Made by a program: the position numbers and the translations under genes. The notes beneath the pieces were generated by a model that did not search any database, had not been told where the DNA came from, and saw only the letters and a program-made list of their open reading frames with translations. Shown in pieces: positions 1 to 5,448 of a DNA stretch of 5,448 nucleotides (position 1 is the stretch's first letter; the number at the start of each line of letters is the position of its first letter). The DNA is taken from contig JBHHVZ010000136.1 in assembly GCA_046756245.1 (NCBI GenBank), forward strand, positions 1-5,448, read 5' to 3'. This DNA comes from G021776435 sp046756245 (lineage in GTDB: Bacteria > Pseudomonadota > Alphaproteobacteria > Caulobacterales > Parvularculaceae).

Positions 1-1087
<1,087 letters not shown>

Positions 1088-1223
1088 TTCGGGCCTCAAA
1101 CGGGATTGGCGATACGGCCGCTACGGCGTCCGCGGCGGCTGAGATTGCACAAAGATGAACAGGCGCGGCCGCGGTTTGCTTCGGGAGAAGTCTTCGGTCC
1201 GCAAAAAGGAAGGTTCCTGAAGT
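1088..1223 (-). other. Probable 5' leader of rho
   Basis: No credible gene lies here. If the promoter at 1224-1251 is right, rho mRNA begins near 1217 with a leader of about 130 nt. It contains small inverted repeats on the minus strand: CTTC-TCCC-GAAG, the palindrome CGCGGCCGCG, and GCCGC...GCGGC near the start codon. In E. coli rho is autoregulated by Rho-dependent attenuation in its leader; the same is possible here but is only inferred from leader length and position. Confidence 0.4.
1094..1097 (-). promoter_or_regulatory. Ribosome binding site of rho
   Basis: On the minus strand GAGG lies six bases before the ATG at 1087. It decides the start of rho at Met1 over the in-frame Met13, which has only CTGCCGTCGAAA before it. 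Confidence 0.6.
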
Positions 1224-1251
1224 GATATAGTAATCAAACGCCCGCCGTCAA
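1224..1251 (-). promoter_or_regulatory. Candidate sigma70-type promoter of rho
   Basis: On the minus strand TTGACG (1251-1246; 5 of 6 to TTGACA) is followed after 16 bases by TATATC (1229-1224; 4 of 6 to TATAAT), pointing toward rho. The -35 hexamer lies in the loop and first base of the right arm of the hairpin at 1239-1262, so hairpin and promoter share DNA. Read by eye only; the spacing is acceptable, but no start-site data support it. Confidence 0.4.
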
Positions 1252-1262
1252 TCGGGCGGGCG
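1239..1262 (-). terminator. GC-rich hairpin, possible hemJ terminator
   Basis: An 8-bp perfect stem CGCCCGCC/GGCGGGCG encloses an 8-base loop. On the minus strand it is followed by TTTGATTA, a short and imperfect U-tract. It lies about 56 bases after the hemJ stop and before rho, so it may end or attenuate hemE-hemJ transcription. The weak U-tract makes full intrinsic termination uncertain. On the plus strand the trailing bases are CGTCCTTTT, also weak. Confidence 0.5.
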
Positions 1263-1300
1263 CGTCCTTTTGCGCCGGCGTTTTAAGCAAACGGCCGGCC

Positions 1301-1317
1301 GGACCGCCAGGCGGCCC
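1301..1317 (-). terminator. Hairpin directly after the hemJ stop
   Basis: On the minus strand, immediately after TAA, GGGCCGCC and GGCGGTCC form a stem (one G-U pair, tight loop of 1-5 bases depending on fraying). It is followed by the GGCCGGCC palindrome rather than a T-run. It may protect the 3' end of hemJ mRNA or simply reflect GC-rich sequence. Weak as a terminator. Confidence 0.25.
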
Positions 1318-1767
1318 TTAAAAGGCCGGTTTCAGGACCGCAAAGATAACCGCGACAATCATCAGCAGCGTTGGCGCTTCATTGATCGCCCGCCAGAATC
1401 GCTCGCTCCTGACCCGCTCGCCTCGGGCGAATTTTTTCTGGGCGACGGCGAAATAGCCATGGATCGCGGAGACGCCGATGACCGCCGTTAATTTCACATG
1501 AAACCAGCCATTCGAAAAAAGTCCCGGATTGGCTGCGATCATCGCGATTGCAAACGCCCAGACCGCGATCAGCGCCGGCGTCGTGATGTATTTCAGAAGC
1601 CTGCGCTCCATACCGACGAACAACGCTTCGGCCTCGCCGCCTTTCTGCGCCTGATGGTGATACACAAAAAGCCGCGGCAGATAGAGCAATCCCGCCATCC
1701 AGGCGATGACGGCGATAATGTGCAACGCTTTCAACCATGCATAGTTCGCCAGAAGAAAATCCTGCAC
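1318..1767 (-). CDS. hemJ: Protoporphyrinogen IX oxidase HemJ
   Basis: HemJ is the membrane, haem-containing protoporphyrinogen oxidase used by many alphaproteobacteria and cyanobacteria in place of HemG/HemY; it makes protoporphyrin IX. From GTG at 1767 the protein has 149 residues with about four membrane helices (near 15-36, 62-80, 88-108, 131-147). Family signatures: WLKALHIIAVIAWMAGLLYLPR (His16 in the first helix), MERRLLK (53-59), WFHVKL (88-93, Lys92), and the C-terminal RAINEAPTLLMI...VLKPAF. The frame is open to a TTG at 1785, but TTG has no ribosome site before it. GTG 1767 has GGGAG nine bases upstream, lying inside the would-be extension, so I prefer 149 residues over 155. It sits 77 bases downstream of hemE in the same direction, consistent with a haem operon. 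Older annotations call this family CopD-like or UPF0093. Confidence 0.93.
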   Translation of the reverse strand: MQDFLLANYAWLKALHIIAVIAWMAGLLYLPRLFVYHHQAQKGGEAEALFVGMERRLLKYITTPALIAVWAFAIAMIAANPGLFSNGWFHVKLTAVIGVSAIHGYFAVAQKKFARGERVRSERFWRAINEAPTLLMIVAVIFAVLKPAF

Positions 1768-1844
1768 CTGCTTCTGCTCCCTCAAAATTTCGGCACGCCG
1801 CCACCACGAATGAATCGTAGAGTCATCCGATCAGAAACGCTCGA
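1768..1844 (-). promoter_or_regulatory. hemE-hemJ gap with two GANTC sites
   Basis: This 77-base gap holds the hemJ ribosome site (GGGAG on the minus strand) and two GANTC sequences, GAATC at 1812-1816 and GAGTC at 1820-1824, eight bases apart. GANTC is the target of the cell-cycle methylase CcrM in alphaproteobacteria. No terminator-like hairpin was seen, so co-transcription of hemE and hemJ is plausible. Confidence 0.35.
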
Positions 1845-2891
1845 TCAGCCGCCGCGAACAATCTCGACCAGGCGCGCTACATTTTCGGGCGGCGTCTGCG
1901 GCGTCAGACCGTGACCCAGATTGAAAATATAAGGGACCCCCTCAAACGTCCTCAGATAGGCCCTCGTCGCTCTTTCCATCTCCGCCCCGCCATGCGCGAC
2001 GAGCAGCGGATCGGGCCCCGCCTGCACTATGGCGCGTCCTGAAAGGTTCTCGCGCACCCAAGCCGGATCCTGGCTGAAATCAACGCCGATCGCTTCAGCA
2101 GCCGGATCGCCGACAAAACGCTCGGCGAGCGCGCCAACGCCTTTTGGAAAAACAATAATAGGCGTCCCGGAGCGCGCCTTCTTTACCCCGCGCGCTACCT
2201 TCAGCATTGGTATGACTGAAAGTTTCTCAGTAAGATCGGGCGTTATACCGCCCGCCCAGGTGTCAAAGAGCTGCAGCGCATCCGCACCGGCGTCGACCTG
2301 CGCAATCAGATAATCGACGCTGGCGTCGATCAGAATTTCGAGCAGCGATTCGATGAACTCCGGATCCTCGTAATAACGCGCCCGCAACCCGGCCGGATCC
2401 TTCAACGGCCCGCCCGCCAGCATATAGGTCGCAACCGTCCACGGCGCCCCGGCGAATCCGATCAGCGCCTTCGATGCACTAAGCGCCGCCCGCGTCCTGG
2501 CCACTGTTTCAAACACGGGCGCGAGCCTTTCACAGACATTTCGATTCCGTAACGAATCAACCTCCGTTTTGGTTATGACCGGATCGAGACAGGGCCCTTC
2601 ACCTTCTGTGAAGGTCAAGTTCTGTCCCAGCGCATAGGGGATTACGAGGATATCGGAGAATAAAATTGCGGCGTCGAAATCATACCGCCGGATCGGTTGC
2701 AGCGTCACCTCGCTGGCCAGCTCCGGATCAAAACAGAGATCGAGAAACGAACCTGCCCGCGCGCGCGCTTCACGATATTCAGGCAAGTAACGCCCGGCCT
2801 GACGCATCAACCAGATTGGAGGCGGCGTTTCAGCCTTACCTGAAAGAACGCTCAGAAATTTTGATTGGCCTGAAGGATTAGTGTTCGCCAC
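1845..2891 (-). CDS. hemE: Uroporphyrinogen decarboxylase
   Basis: HemE removes four carboxyl groups from uroporphyrinogen III to give coproporphyrinogen III, in the cytosol. The 348-residue protein has the usual length and all landmark motifs: PPIWLMRQAGRYLPEYR (24-40), LFSDIL (78-82, with Asp80 equivalent to the catalytic Asp86 of the human enzyme), GFAGAPWTVATYM (145-157, with Tyr156), QLFDTWAGG (207-215) and FNLGHGLTPQTPPENV (323-338, with His327). The start is GTG at 2891-2889, with AGAGAG seven bases upstream. The stop TGA is at 1847-1845. One oddity: the normally well-kept QGN(L/M)DP segment reads QAGPDP (290-295). hemE borders the putative origin and is transcribed away from it. In C. 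crescentus the hemE promoter region is part of the origin and is under CtrA control; the CtrA box here lies 25-39 bases before the start codon, so similar control is possible. Confidence 0.98.
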   Translation of the reverse strand: MANTNPSGQSKFLSVLSGKAETPPPIWLMRQAGRYLPEYREARARAGSFLDLCFDPELASEVTLQPIRRYDFDAAILFSDILVIPYALGQNLTFTEGEGPCLDPVITKTEVDSLRNRNVCERLAPVFETVARTRAALSASKALIGFAGAPWTVATYMLAGGPLKDPAGLRARYYEDPEFIESLLEILIDASVDYLIAQVDAGADALQLFDTWAGGITPDLTEKLSVIPMLKVARGVKKARSGTPIIVFPKGVGALAERFVGDPAAEAIGVDFSQDPAWVRENLSGRAIVQAGPDPLLVAHGGAEMERATRAYLRTFEGVPYIFNLGHGLTPQTPPENVARLVEIVRGG

Positions 2892-2898
2892 AAATTAA

Positions 2899-2904
2899 CT
2901 CTCT
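2899..2904 (-). promoter_or_regulatory. Ribosome binding site of hemE
   Basis: AGAGAG on the minus strand lies seven bases before the GTG start codon and supports that start. No nearby in-frame ATG competes. Confidence 0.5.
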
Positions 2905-2915
2905 ATTCATCTTTC

Positions 2916-2930
2916 TTAATAAAAGGTTAA
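2916..2930 (+). promoter_or_regulatory. CtrA binding box TTAA-N7-TTAA
   Basis: TTAA-TAAAAGG-TTAA is a perfect match to the TTAA-N7-TTAA box of the alphaproteobacterial cell-cycle regulator CtrA, which represses origin firing in C. crescentus by binding several such boxes. Two partial boxes flank it, each 7 of 8: TTAA-N7-TTCA (2895-2909) and TTAA-N7-GTAA (2927-2941). It lies 25-39 bases before hemE, so it could also regulate hemE transcription. Confidence 0.6.
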
Positions 2931-2937
2931 TAAAAGA
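2916..2937 (+). repeat. Two tandem copies of an 11-bp AT-rich repeat
   Basis: TTAATAAAAGG (2916-2926) is followed directly by TTAATAAAAGA (2927-2937), differing only in the last base. A third unit begins imperfectly with GTAA (2938-2941). The 11-bp period sets TTAA half-sites one helical turn apart, the spacing CtrA requires. Confidence 0.8.
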
Positions 2938-2942
2938 GTAAG

Positions 2943-2951
2943 GCTGGATAA
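2943..2951 (-). promoter_or_regulatory. Imperfect DnaA box
   Basis: The minus strand reads TTATCCAGC, matching the first seven bases of TTATCCACA and differing in the last two. It lies immediately after the AT-rich block, a sensible place for an origin DnaA site. Weak on its own. Confidence 0.35.
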
Positions 2952-3089
2952 CGGGGAAAATCCATAGATAGAATTTTTCCTGTGATGACCCGGCCATACT
3001 GCACAGAATTTTCCCTAAGGAATAAACTTTAACAGGCTGGTGGAAAAGTCTCACAAACGCCGCACATGCAAAGATTTTTTCTCATATCT

Positions 3090-3103
3090 TAAGTTCAAAC
3101 TTA
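3090..3103. repeat. 14-bp palindrome TAAGTT-CA-AACTTA
   Basis: Six-base arms TAAGTT and AACTTA are perfectly complementary around a two-base centre, in the middle of the putative origin. It resembles an operator for a dimeric DNA-binding protein. I cannot assign a protein; it is neither a CtrA box (spacing and half-site differ) nor a DnaA box. Confidence 0.5.
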
Positions 3104-3235
3104 GAAATGCCGACAAATCACAGCAGTCGAACCGCCTGTTTTCCCTGAAATCGTTTTCCAATCGGGATGGGCGCCGGCAGGGCGTTAACCGATGACGCTC
3201 AACAGGGACGACATTTGCCCTCGCAGAAATCCCGG

Positions 3236-3244
3236 TTATTCACA
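3236..3244 (+). promoter_or_regulatory. Consensus DnaA box TTATTCACA
   Basis: An exact match to TTATNCACA, the high-affinity site of the initiator DnaA. It lies 15 bases before the ppsR start, at the right end of the gene-free region, with a weaker TAGTCCACA at 3247-3255. Its position favours the region being oriC and argues against a coding reading that starts at 3167. Confidence 0.7.
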
Positions 3245-3259
3245 TATAGTCCACAGGTT

Positions 3260-4138
3260 ATGGCGGAAACATCACCTGAAGGTTCGGGACCGAAAGAAAC
3301 GGCGGGAATTGATGAACCGCTGGCGACGTTTTTCCATGTTCACTTGGTCTCGGATTCAACCGGCGAGACGCTGAATGCGATGTTGAAAGCGACCGCCTCC
3401 CAATTCGCGGCGGCCAAGCCGCTCGAGCATATCTACGCTCTGATCCGGTCGCCCGCCCAGCTCGACAGGGTTCTGGGAGAAATCGAGGCGGCACCGGGTC
3501 TCGTTCTCTACACGATCGTCAATCCGCAACTGCGCCGCCTGCTTGAAATGCGATGCAATGAACTGCAGACGCCGGCGGTTTCAGTCCTCGACCCGTTGCT
3601 CGGGGCTTTTACGGATTATCTGGGGCTTGAAAAAAGCCTGCATGCGGGCGCTCAGCACCAGCTTGACGACGCCTATTTCCGGCGCATCGCCGCGCTTGAT
3701 TACACCTTGAACCATGATGACGGCCAGATGGCGTGGGATCTCGAAGCCGCCGACGTGATTCTGGTCGGGGTCAGCCGCACCTCGAAAACGCCAACCTGCA
3801 TGTACCTGGCCAATCGCGGCGTGAAGGCGGCGAATGTGCCGCTGGTGCCGCATTTAGACCCGCCGGCTGAACTTCTGGCTGCGCGGCGACCGCTTACTGT
3901 CGGTTTGATCGCCAGCCCCGATCGCCTCGCCCATATCCGCAAGAGCCGGCTCAGCAATCTCGACACCAAGGCGGCGCAAGAATATTCCGACCCCAATGCG
4001 ATCCGCGCTGAAATGTTGCGCGCGAAGCGTCTTTTCGCCAAACACCGCTGGCCGACCATCGACGTAACGAGAAAGTCGGTCGAGGAAACCGCGGCGGCGA
4101 TCCTCACCAAACTCTCGGCCCGAAAAAACCTGCCGTGA
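3260..4138 (+). CDS. ppsR: PPDK/PEP-synthetase regulatory protein (kinase and pyrophosphorylase)
   Basis: The family (DUF299; RP001 of Rickettsia, PpsR/YdiA of E. coli) is bifunctional: it phosphorylates a threonine of pyruvate phosphate dikinase or PEP synthetase using ADP to inactivate it, and removes the phosphate with Pi to reactivate it, so it controls pyruvate-to-PEP flux. Which dikinase is the partner cannot be told from this window. From ATG 3260 the protein has 292 residues; the family is usually about 270-280. Motifs: HLVSDSTGETL (28-38) at the N-terminus, NHDDG (151-155), and the P-loop-like GVSRTSKTP (170-178), then PLVPHLDPP. The frame stays open to ATG 3167, but that extension would cover the DnaA box and has no family match. 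The site before 3260 is poor (ACAGG, two bases away), so the start is moderately sure. Its TGA overlaps the maf start. The symbol here means the dikinase regulator, not the photosynthesis repressor PpsR. Confidence 0.95.
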   Translation: MAETSPEGSGPKETAGIDEPLATFFHVHLVSDSTGETLNAMLKATASQFAAAKPLEHIYALIRSPAQLDRVLGEIEAAPGLVLYTIVNPQLRRLLEMRCNELQTPAVSVLDPLLGAFTDYLGLEKSLHAGAQHQLDDAYFRRIAALDYTLNHDDGQMAWDLEAADVILVGVSRTSKTPTCMYLANRGVKAANVPLVPHLDPPAELLAARRPLTVGLIASPDRLAHIRKSRLSNLDTKAAQEYSDPNAIRAEMLRAKRLFAKHRWPTIDVTRKSVEETAAAILTKLSARKNLP

Positions 4139-4734
4139 CCAGACCGAAACTCATTCTCGCCTCAGGCAGCGCCATTCGCGCGGCCATCCTGACGAACGCC
4201 GGCCTTTCCTTCGAGCAGCGGAAGCCGGCGGTCGACGAGGCCGCAGTCAAGGCCGAATGCGCCGGTCTGGATCCGGAACGGACAGCCCTGCGCTTGGCGG
4301 AGGCGAAAGCCCTCGCCGTATCGGCCGAACCGGACGGCTATGTGATCGGGTCGGACCAGATCCTCGAATTCGAGGGCCGCGCGTTCGACAAGGCGAAAAC
4401 GCTGGAGGAGGCCTTCGTGCGCCTTCGCGCCCTTCAGGGCGGCGGGCATGAGCTGATCAACGCCGTCGCCGTCGCGCGCGCCGGCGCGATCGTTTACCGG
4501 CGCCTCGATCGGCCGCGCCTGGCGATGCGCGCGCTTACGGACGCCGATATCGAGGCTTATCTCAAGGCCGCCGGGCCGGATGTCCTCTCTAGCGTCGGTT
4601 GCTATCAGGTGGAAGGCCTCGGCGCGCGTCTTTTCGAGCGGATTGACGGCGACTATTTCGCCGTGCTCGGATTATCGCTGTTCCCTCTTCTCGGTTTTCT
4701 GAAGCAGGAAGGGGTTCTGGATTACTCGTCATGA
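4135..4734 (+). CDS. maf: Maf-family nucleotide pyrophosphatase, YceF-like
   Basis: Maf proteins hydrolyse non-canonical or modified nucleoside triphosphates to monophosphates. The 199-residue protein, of normal length, has the N-terminal KLILASGSAIR motif (5-15), GSDQ (72-75, Asp74 the expected catalytic base) and the C-terminal YQVEGLGARLFERIDGDYFAVLGL (157-180). GSDQ rather than the (A)DT(V/I)V form of YhdE/Maf proper, and the EG-G--LFE-I-G stretch, resemble E. coli YceF, reported to act on 7-methyl-GTP. That substrate is an inference here. The start is GTG at 4135, sharing GTGA with the ppsR stop. No ribosome site precedes it, so translation is probably coupled to ppsR. The stop overlaps aroE in ATGA. 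The SGSAIR variant of the usual SxSPRR keeps the arginine (R15). Confidence 0.93.
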   Translation: MTRPKLILASGSAIRAAILTNAGLSFEQRKPAVDEAAVKAECAGLDPERTALRLAEAKALAVSAEPDGYVIGSDQILEFEGRAFDKAKTLEEAFVRLRALQGGGHELINAVAVARAGAIVYRRLDRPRLAMRALTDADIEAYLKAAGPDVLSSVGCYQVEGLGARLFERIDGDYFAVLGLSLFPLLGFLKQEGVLDYSS

Positions 4735-5448
4735 CCAAAGCCAAGCTCGCCGCTGTTGTCGGTTGTCCTGTCGGTCATTCGCTGTCGCCGGCGATCCACA
4801 ATACGTGGGCGCGGCGGGAAGGCGCGAACGCATTTTACATTCCGGTTGAGACCGGCGAAGATTACGACGCCTTCGCGCGCGCAATAAACGCGCTAACGAC
4901 GTTGGGTTTTTCCGGCTGCAATGTAACTATTCCACATAAGGAAAGCGCTCTCCAATACGCCGTGCGCGCGACCGGCCGGGCGCAACGCGCCGGCGCCGCA
5001 AATATGCTCACCTTCGGCGAAGAAGGCGCCTATGCGGACAATTCCGACGTAGAAGGGTTTATCCGCGCGGCGGAGACGGTTCTGACCTCTGCAGCGCCAA
5101 AAGGCCGCGCCGTGGTTCTGGGAGCCGGCGGCGCCGCGCGCGGCGTTGTGCTGGCGCTCAAGGAAATGCGATACGCCGAGATCATTATCGCGAACCGGAC
5201 GCATGAACGTGCGCAGGCGCTCGCCGCCGACCTGGGCGACGTTACGGTCGCCGTCTGGAAAGACCGATCCGCAGCGCTTGAGGGCGCGGATCTTCTCGTC
5301 AACGCGACCGCGCTCGGGATGAGCGGGGCGCCGGCGCTCGACATTGATATCGACCCGCTGCCGAAAACCGCCGTCGTCGCCGACATCGTCTACAGTCCGT
5401 TGCAGACGCCGCTATTACGTACGGCCGGTGCGCGCGGCCTTAAAATCA
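4731..5448 (+). CDS. aroE: Shikimate dehydrogenase (NADP+), 3' end beyond window
   Basis: AroE reduces 3-dehydroshikimate to shikimate with NADPH in aromatic amino acid synthesis. 239 codons are visible from ATG 4731 to the right edge; the family is about 270-285, so some 35-45 residues are missing, including the final GxxMLxxQ segment. Motifs: GCPVGHSLSPAIHN (11-24, shikimate-binding serines), NVTIPHK (64-70, catalytic Lys70), GAANML (88-93, Asn91), DNSDVEGF (103-110, catalytic Asp106), the nucleotide-binding GAGGAARG (131-138), NRT (155-157) for the NADP phosphate, NATALGM (191-197) and DIVYSPLQTPLL (218-229). The usual NTD reads NSD and GAVNT reads GAANM, both conservative. The start overlaps the maf stop as ATGA. 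A purine-rich GGAAGGGG lies about 16 bases upstream, too far for a standard site, so coupling to maf is likely. Confidence 0.96.
   Translation, partial: MTKAKLAAVVGCPVGHSLSPAIHNTWARREGANAFYIPVETGEDYDAFARAINALTTLGFSGCNVTIPHKESALQYAVRATGRAQRAGAANMLTFGEEGAYADNSDVEGFIRAAETVLTSAAPKGRAVVLGAGGAARGVVLALKEMRYAEIIIANRTHERAQALAADLGDVTVAVWKDRSAALEGADLLVNATALGMSGAPALDIDIDPLPKTAVVADIVYSPLQTPLLRTAGARGLKI

Larger units (their letters stand above)
2892..2940. other. AT-rich block, candidate DNA unwinding element
   Basis: 39 of 49 bases are A or T, the most AT-rich stretch in the window, directly beside hemE. It contains the tandem 11-bp repeat and the CtrA box. Origins usually melt at such a block; the assignment is inferred from composition and position. 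Confidence 0.45.
2892..3259. other. Putative chromosomal replication origin (oriC)
   Basis: This 368-base gene-free stretch is about 57% AT by hand count, and the first 49 bases are about 80% AT. It lies between divergent hemE and the ppsR (RP001-type) gene, the position of the experimentally known C. crescentus origin and of the R. prowazekii origin. Visible parts, left to right: an AT-rich block with a perfect CtrA box, an imperfect DnaA box (2943-2951), repeated TTTTCC/GGAAAA hexamers, a 14-bp palindrome (3090-3103), and a perfect DnaA box (3236-3244). Weaker 9-mers ending in CACA (each two mismatches) occur at 2884-2892, 2997-3005 and 3247-3255. In rows I counted, 180 bases left of the region hold 47 G and 66 C on the plus strand and 240 bases right hold 79 G and 76 C, the direction expected for a skew switch. 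That sample is small and confounded by gene strand. Only one strong DnaA box is seen, as in other alphaproteobacterial origins where weak boxes dominate. Confidence 0.75.

Noticed and set aside
1267..1298. CGCCGGCG and GGCCGGCC palindromes and the CGTTT-TAAGC-AAACG inverted repeat after hemJ
   Set aside because: Short palindromes of this sort are common in GC-rich DNA, and no U-tract follows in either direction.
1768..1785. TTG start for hemJ six codons upstream of the chosen GTG
   Set aside because: No ribosome site precedes the TTG, whereas a good GGGAG for the GTG lies within the proposed extension. It cannot be fully excluded.
1498..1914. 138-codon plus-strand frame across hemJ and the end of hemE
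   Set aside because: It lies opposite two clearly identified genes, spans their gap, and has Arg/Pro-rich, unstructured composition with no ribosome site I could accept.
2062..2400. Three CCGGATCC octamers in hemE
   Set aside because: They lie in coding sequence in codons for common residues, with no regular spacing; most likely codon-usage coincidence.
2961..2973. ATAGATAGAAT as a possible DnaA-trio element beside the imperfect DnaA box
   Set aside because: Only two TAG triplets with imperfect phasing; too short to claim against the AT-rich background.
3700..4110. 136-codon minus-strand frame opposite ppsR
   Set aside because: The plus-strand gene has family motifs throughout; the minus reading is Ser/Arg/Ala-rich and shows no domain.

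Overview
This 5.4 kb window is an ordinary alphaproteobacterial housekeeping neighbourhood arranged around what looks like the chromosomal replication origin. Three genes run leftward (hemE, hemJ, rho) and three run rightward (the PPDK/PEP-synthetase regulator ppsR, maf, aroE). They diverge from a 368-bp gene-free, AT-rich stretch at 2892-3259. From established knowledge, Caulobacter crescentus and Rickettsia prowazekii have their oriC between hemE and the RP001-type gene, which is the ppsR family seen here. Protein motifs (HemJ instead of HemG/HemY, the alphaproteobacterial rho-hemJ-hemE order, the YceF-like Maf), GTG starts, GANTC sites and a CtrA box all fit an alphaproteobacterium of the Caulobacterales/Rhizobiales/Parvularculales kind. 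I cannot name the genus.

Layout. 1-1087 (minus): rho, with its last ~70 codons beyond the left edge. 1088-1317: rho leader, a candidate sigma70-type promoter and a GC-rich hairpin that may end hemJ transcription. 1318-1767 (minus): hemJ. 1768-1844: short gap with two GANTC sites. 1845-2891 (minus): hemE. 2892-3259: putative oriC, with an 80% AT block next to hemE holding a perfect CtrA box inside an 11-bp tandem repeat, six copies of TTTTCC/GGAAAA, a 14-bp palindrome, and a perfect DnaA box just before ppsR. 3260-4138 (plus): ppsR. 4135-4734 (plus): maf. 4731-5448 (plus): aroE, cut by the right edge. ppsR, maf and aroE are joined by 4-base start/stop overlaps and probably form one translationally coupled operon.

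How the genes work together. HemE and HemJ catalyse two late steps of haem synthesis (coproporphyrinogen III formation and protoporphyrinogen oxidation). Rho is the transcription termination helicase. PpsR-family proteins switch a PEP-forming dikinase on and off, and AroE is a shikimate-pathway enzyme whose pathway consumes PEP. Maf is a nucleotide pyrophosphatase. I found no mobile element, CRISPR array, tRNA, rRNA or novel defence or metabolic gene system. The most interesting content is the non-coding architecture of the putative origin, parts of which (the TTTTCC motif family and the tandem CtrA half-sites) I cannot match to a described element.
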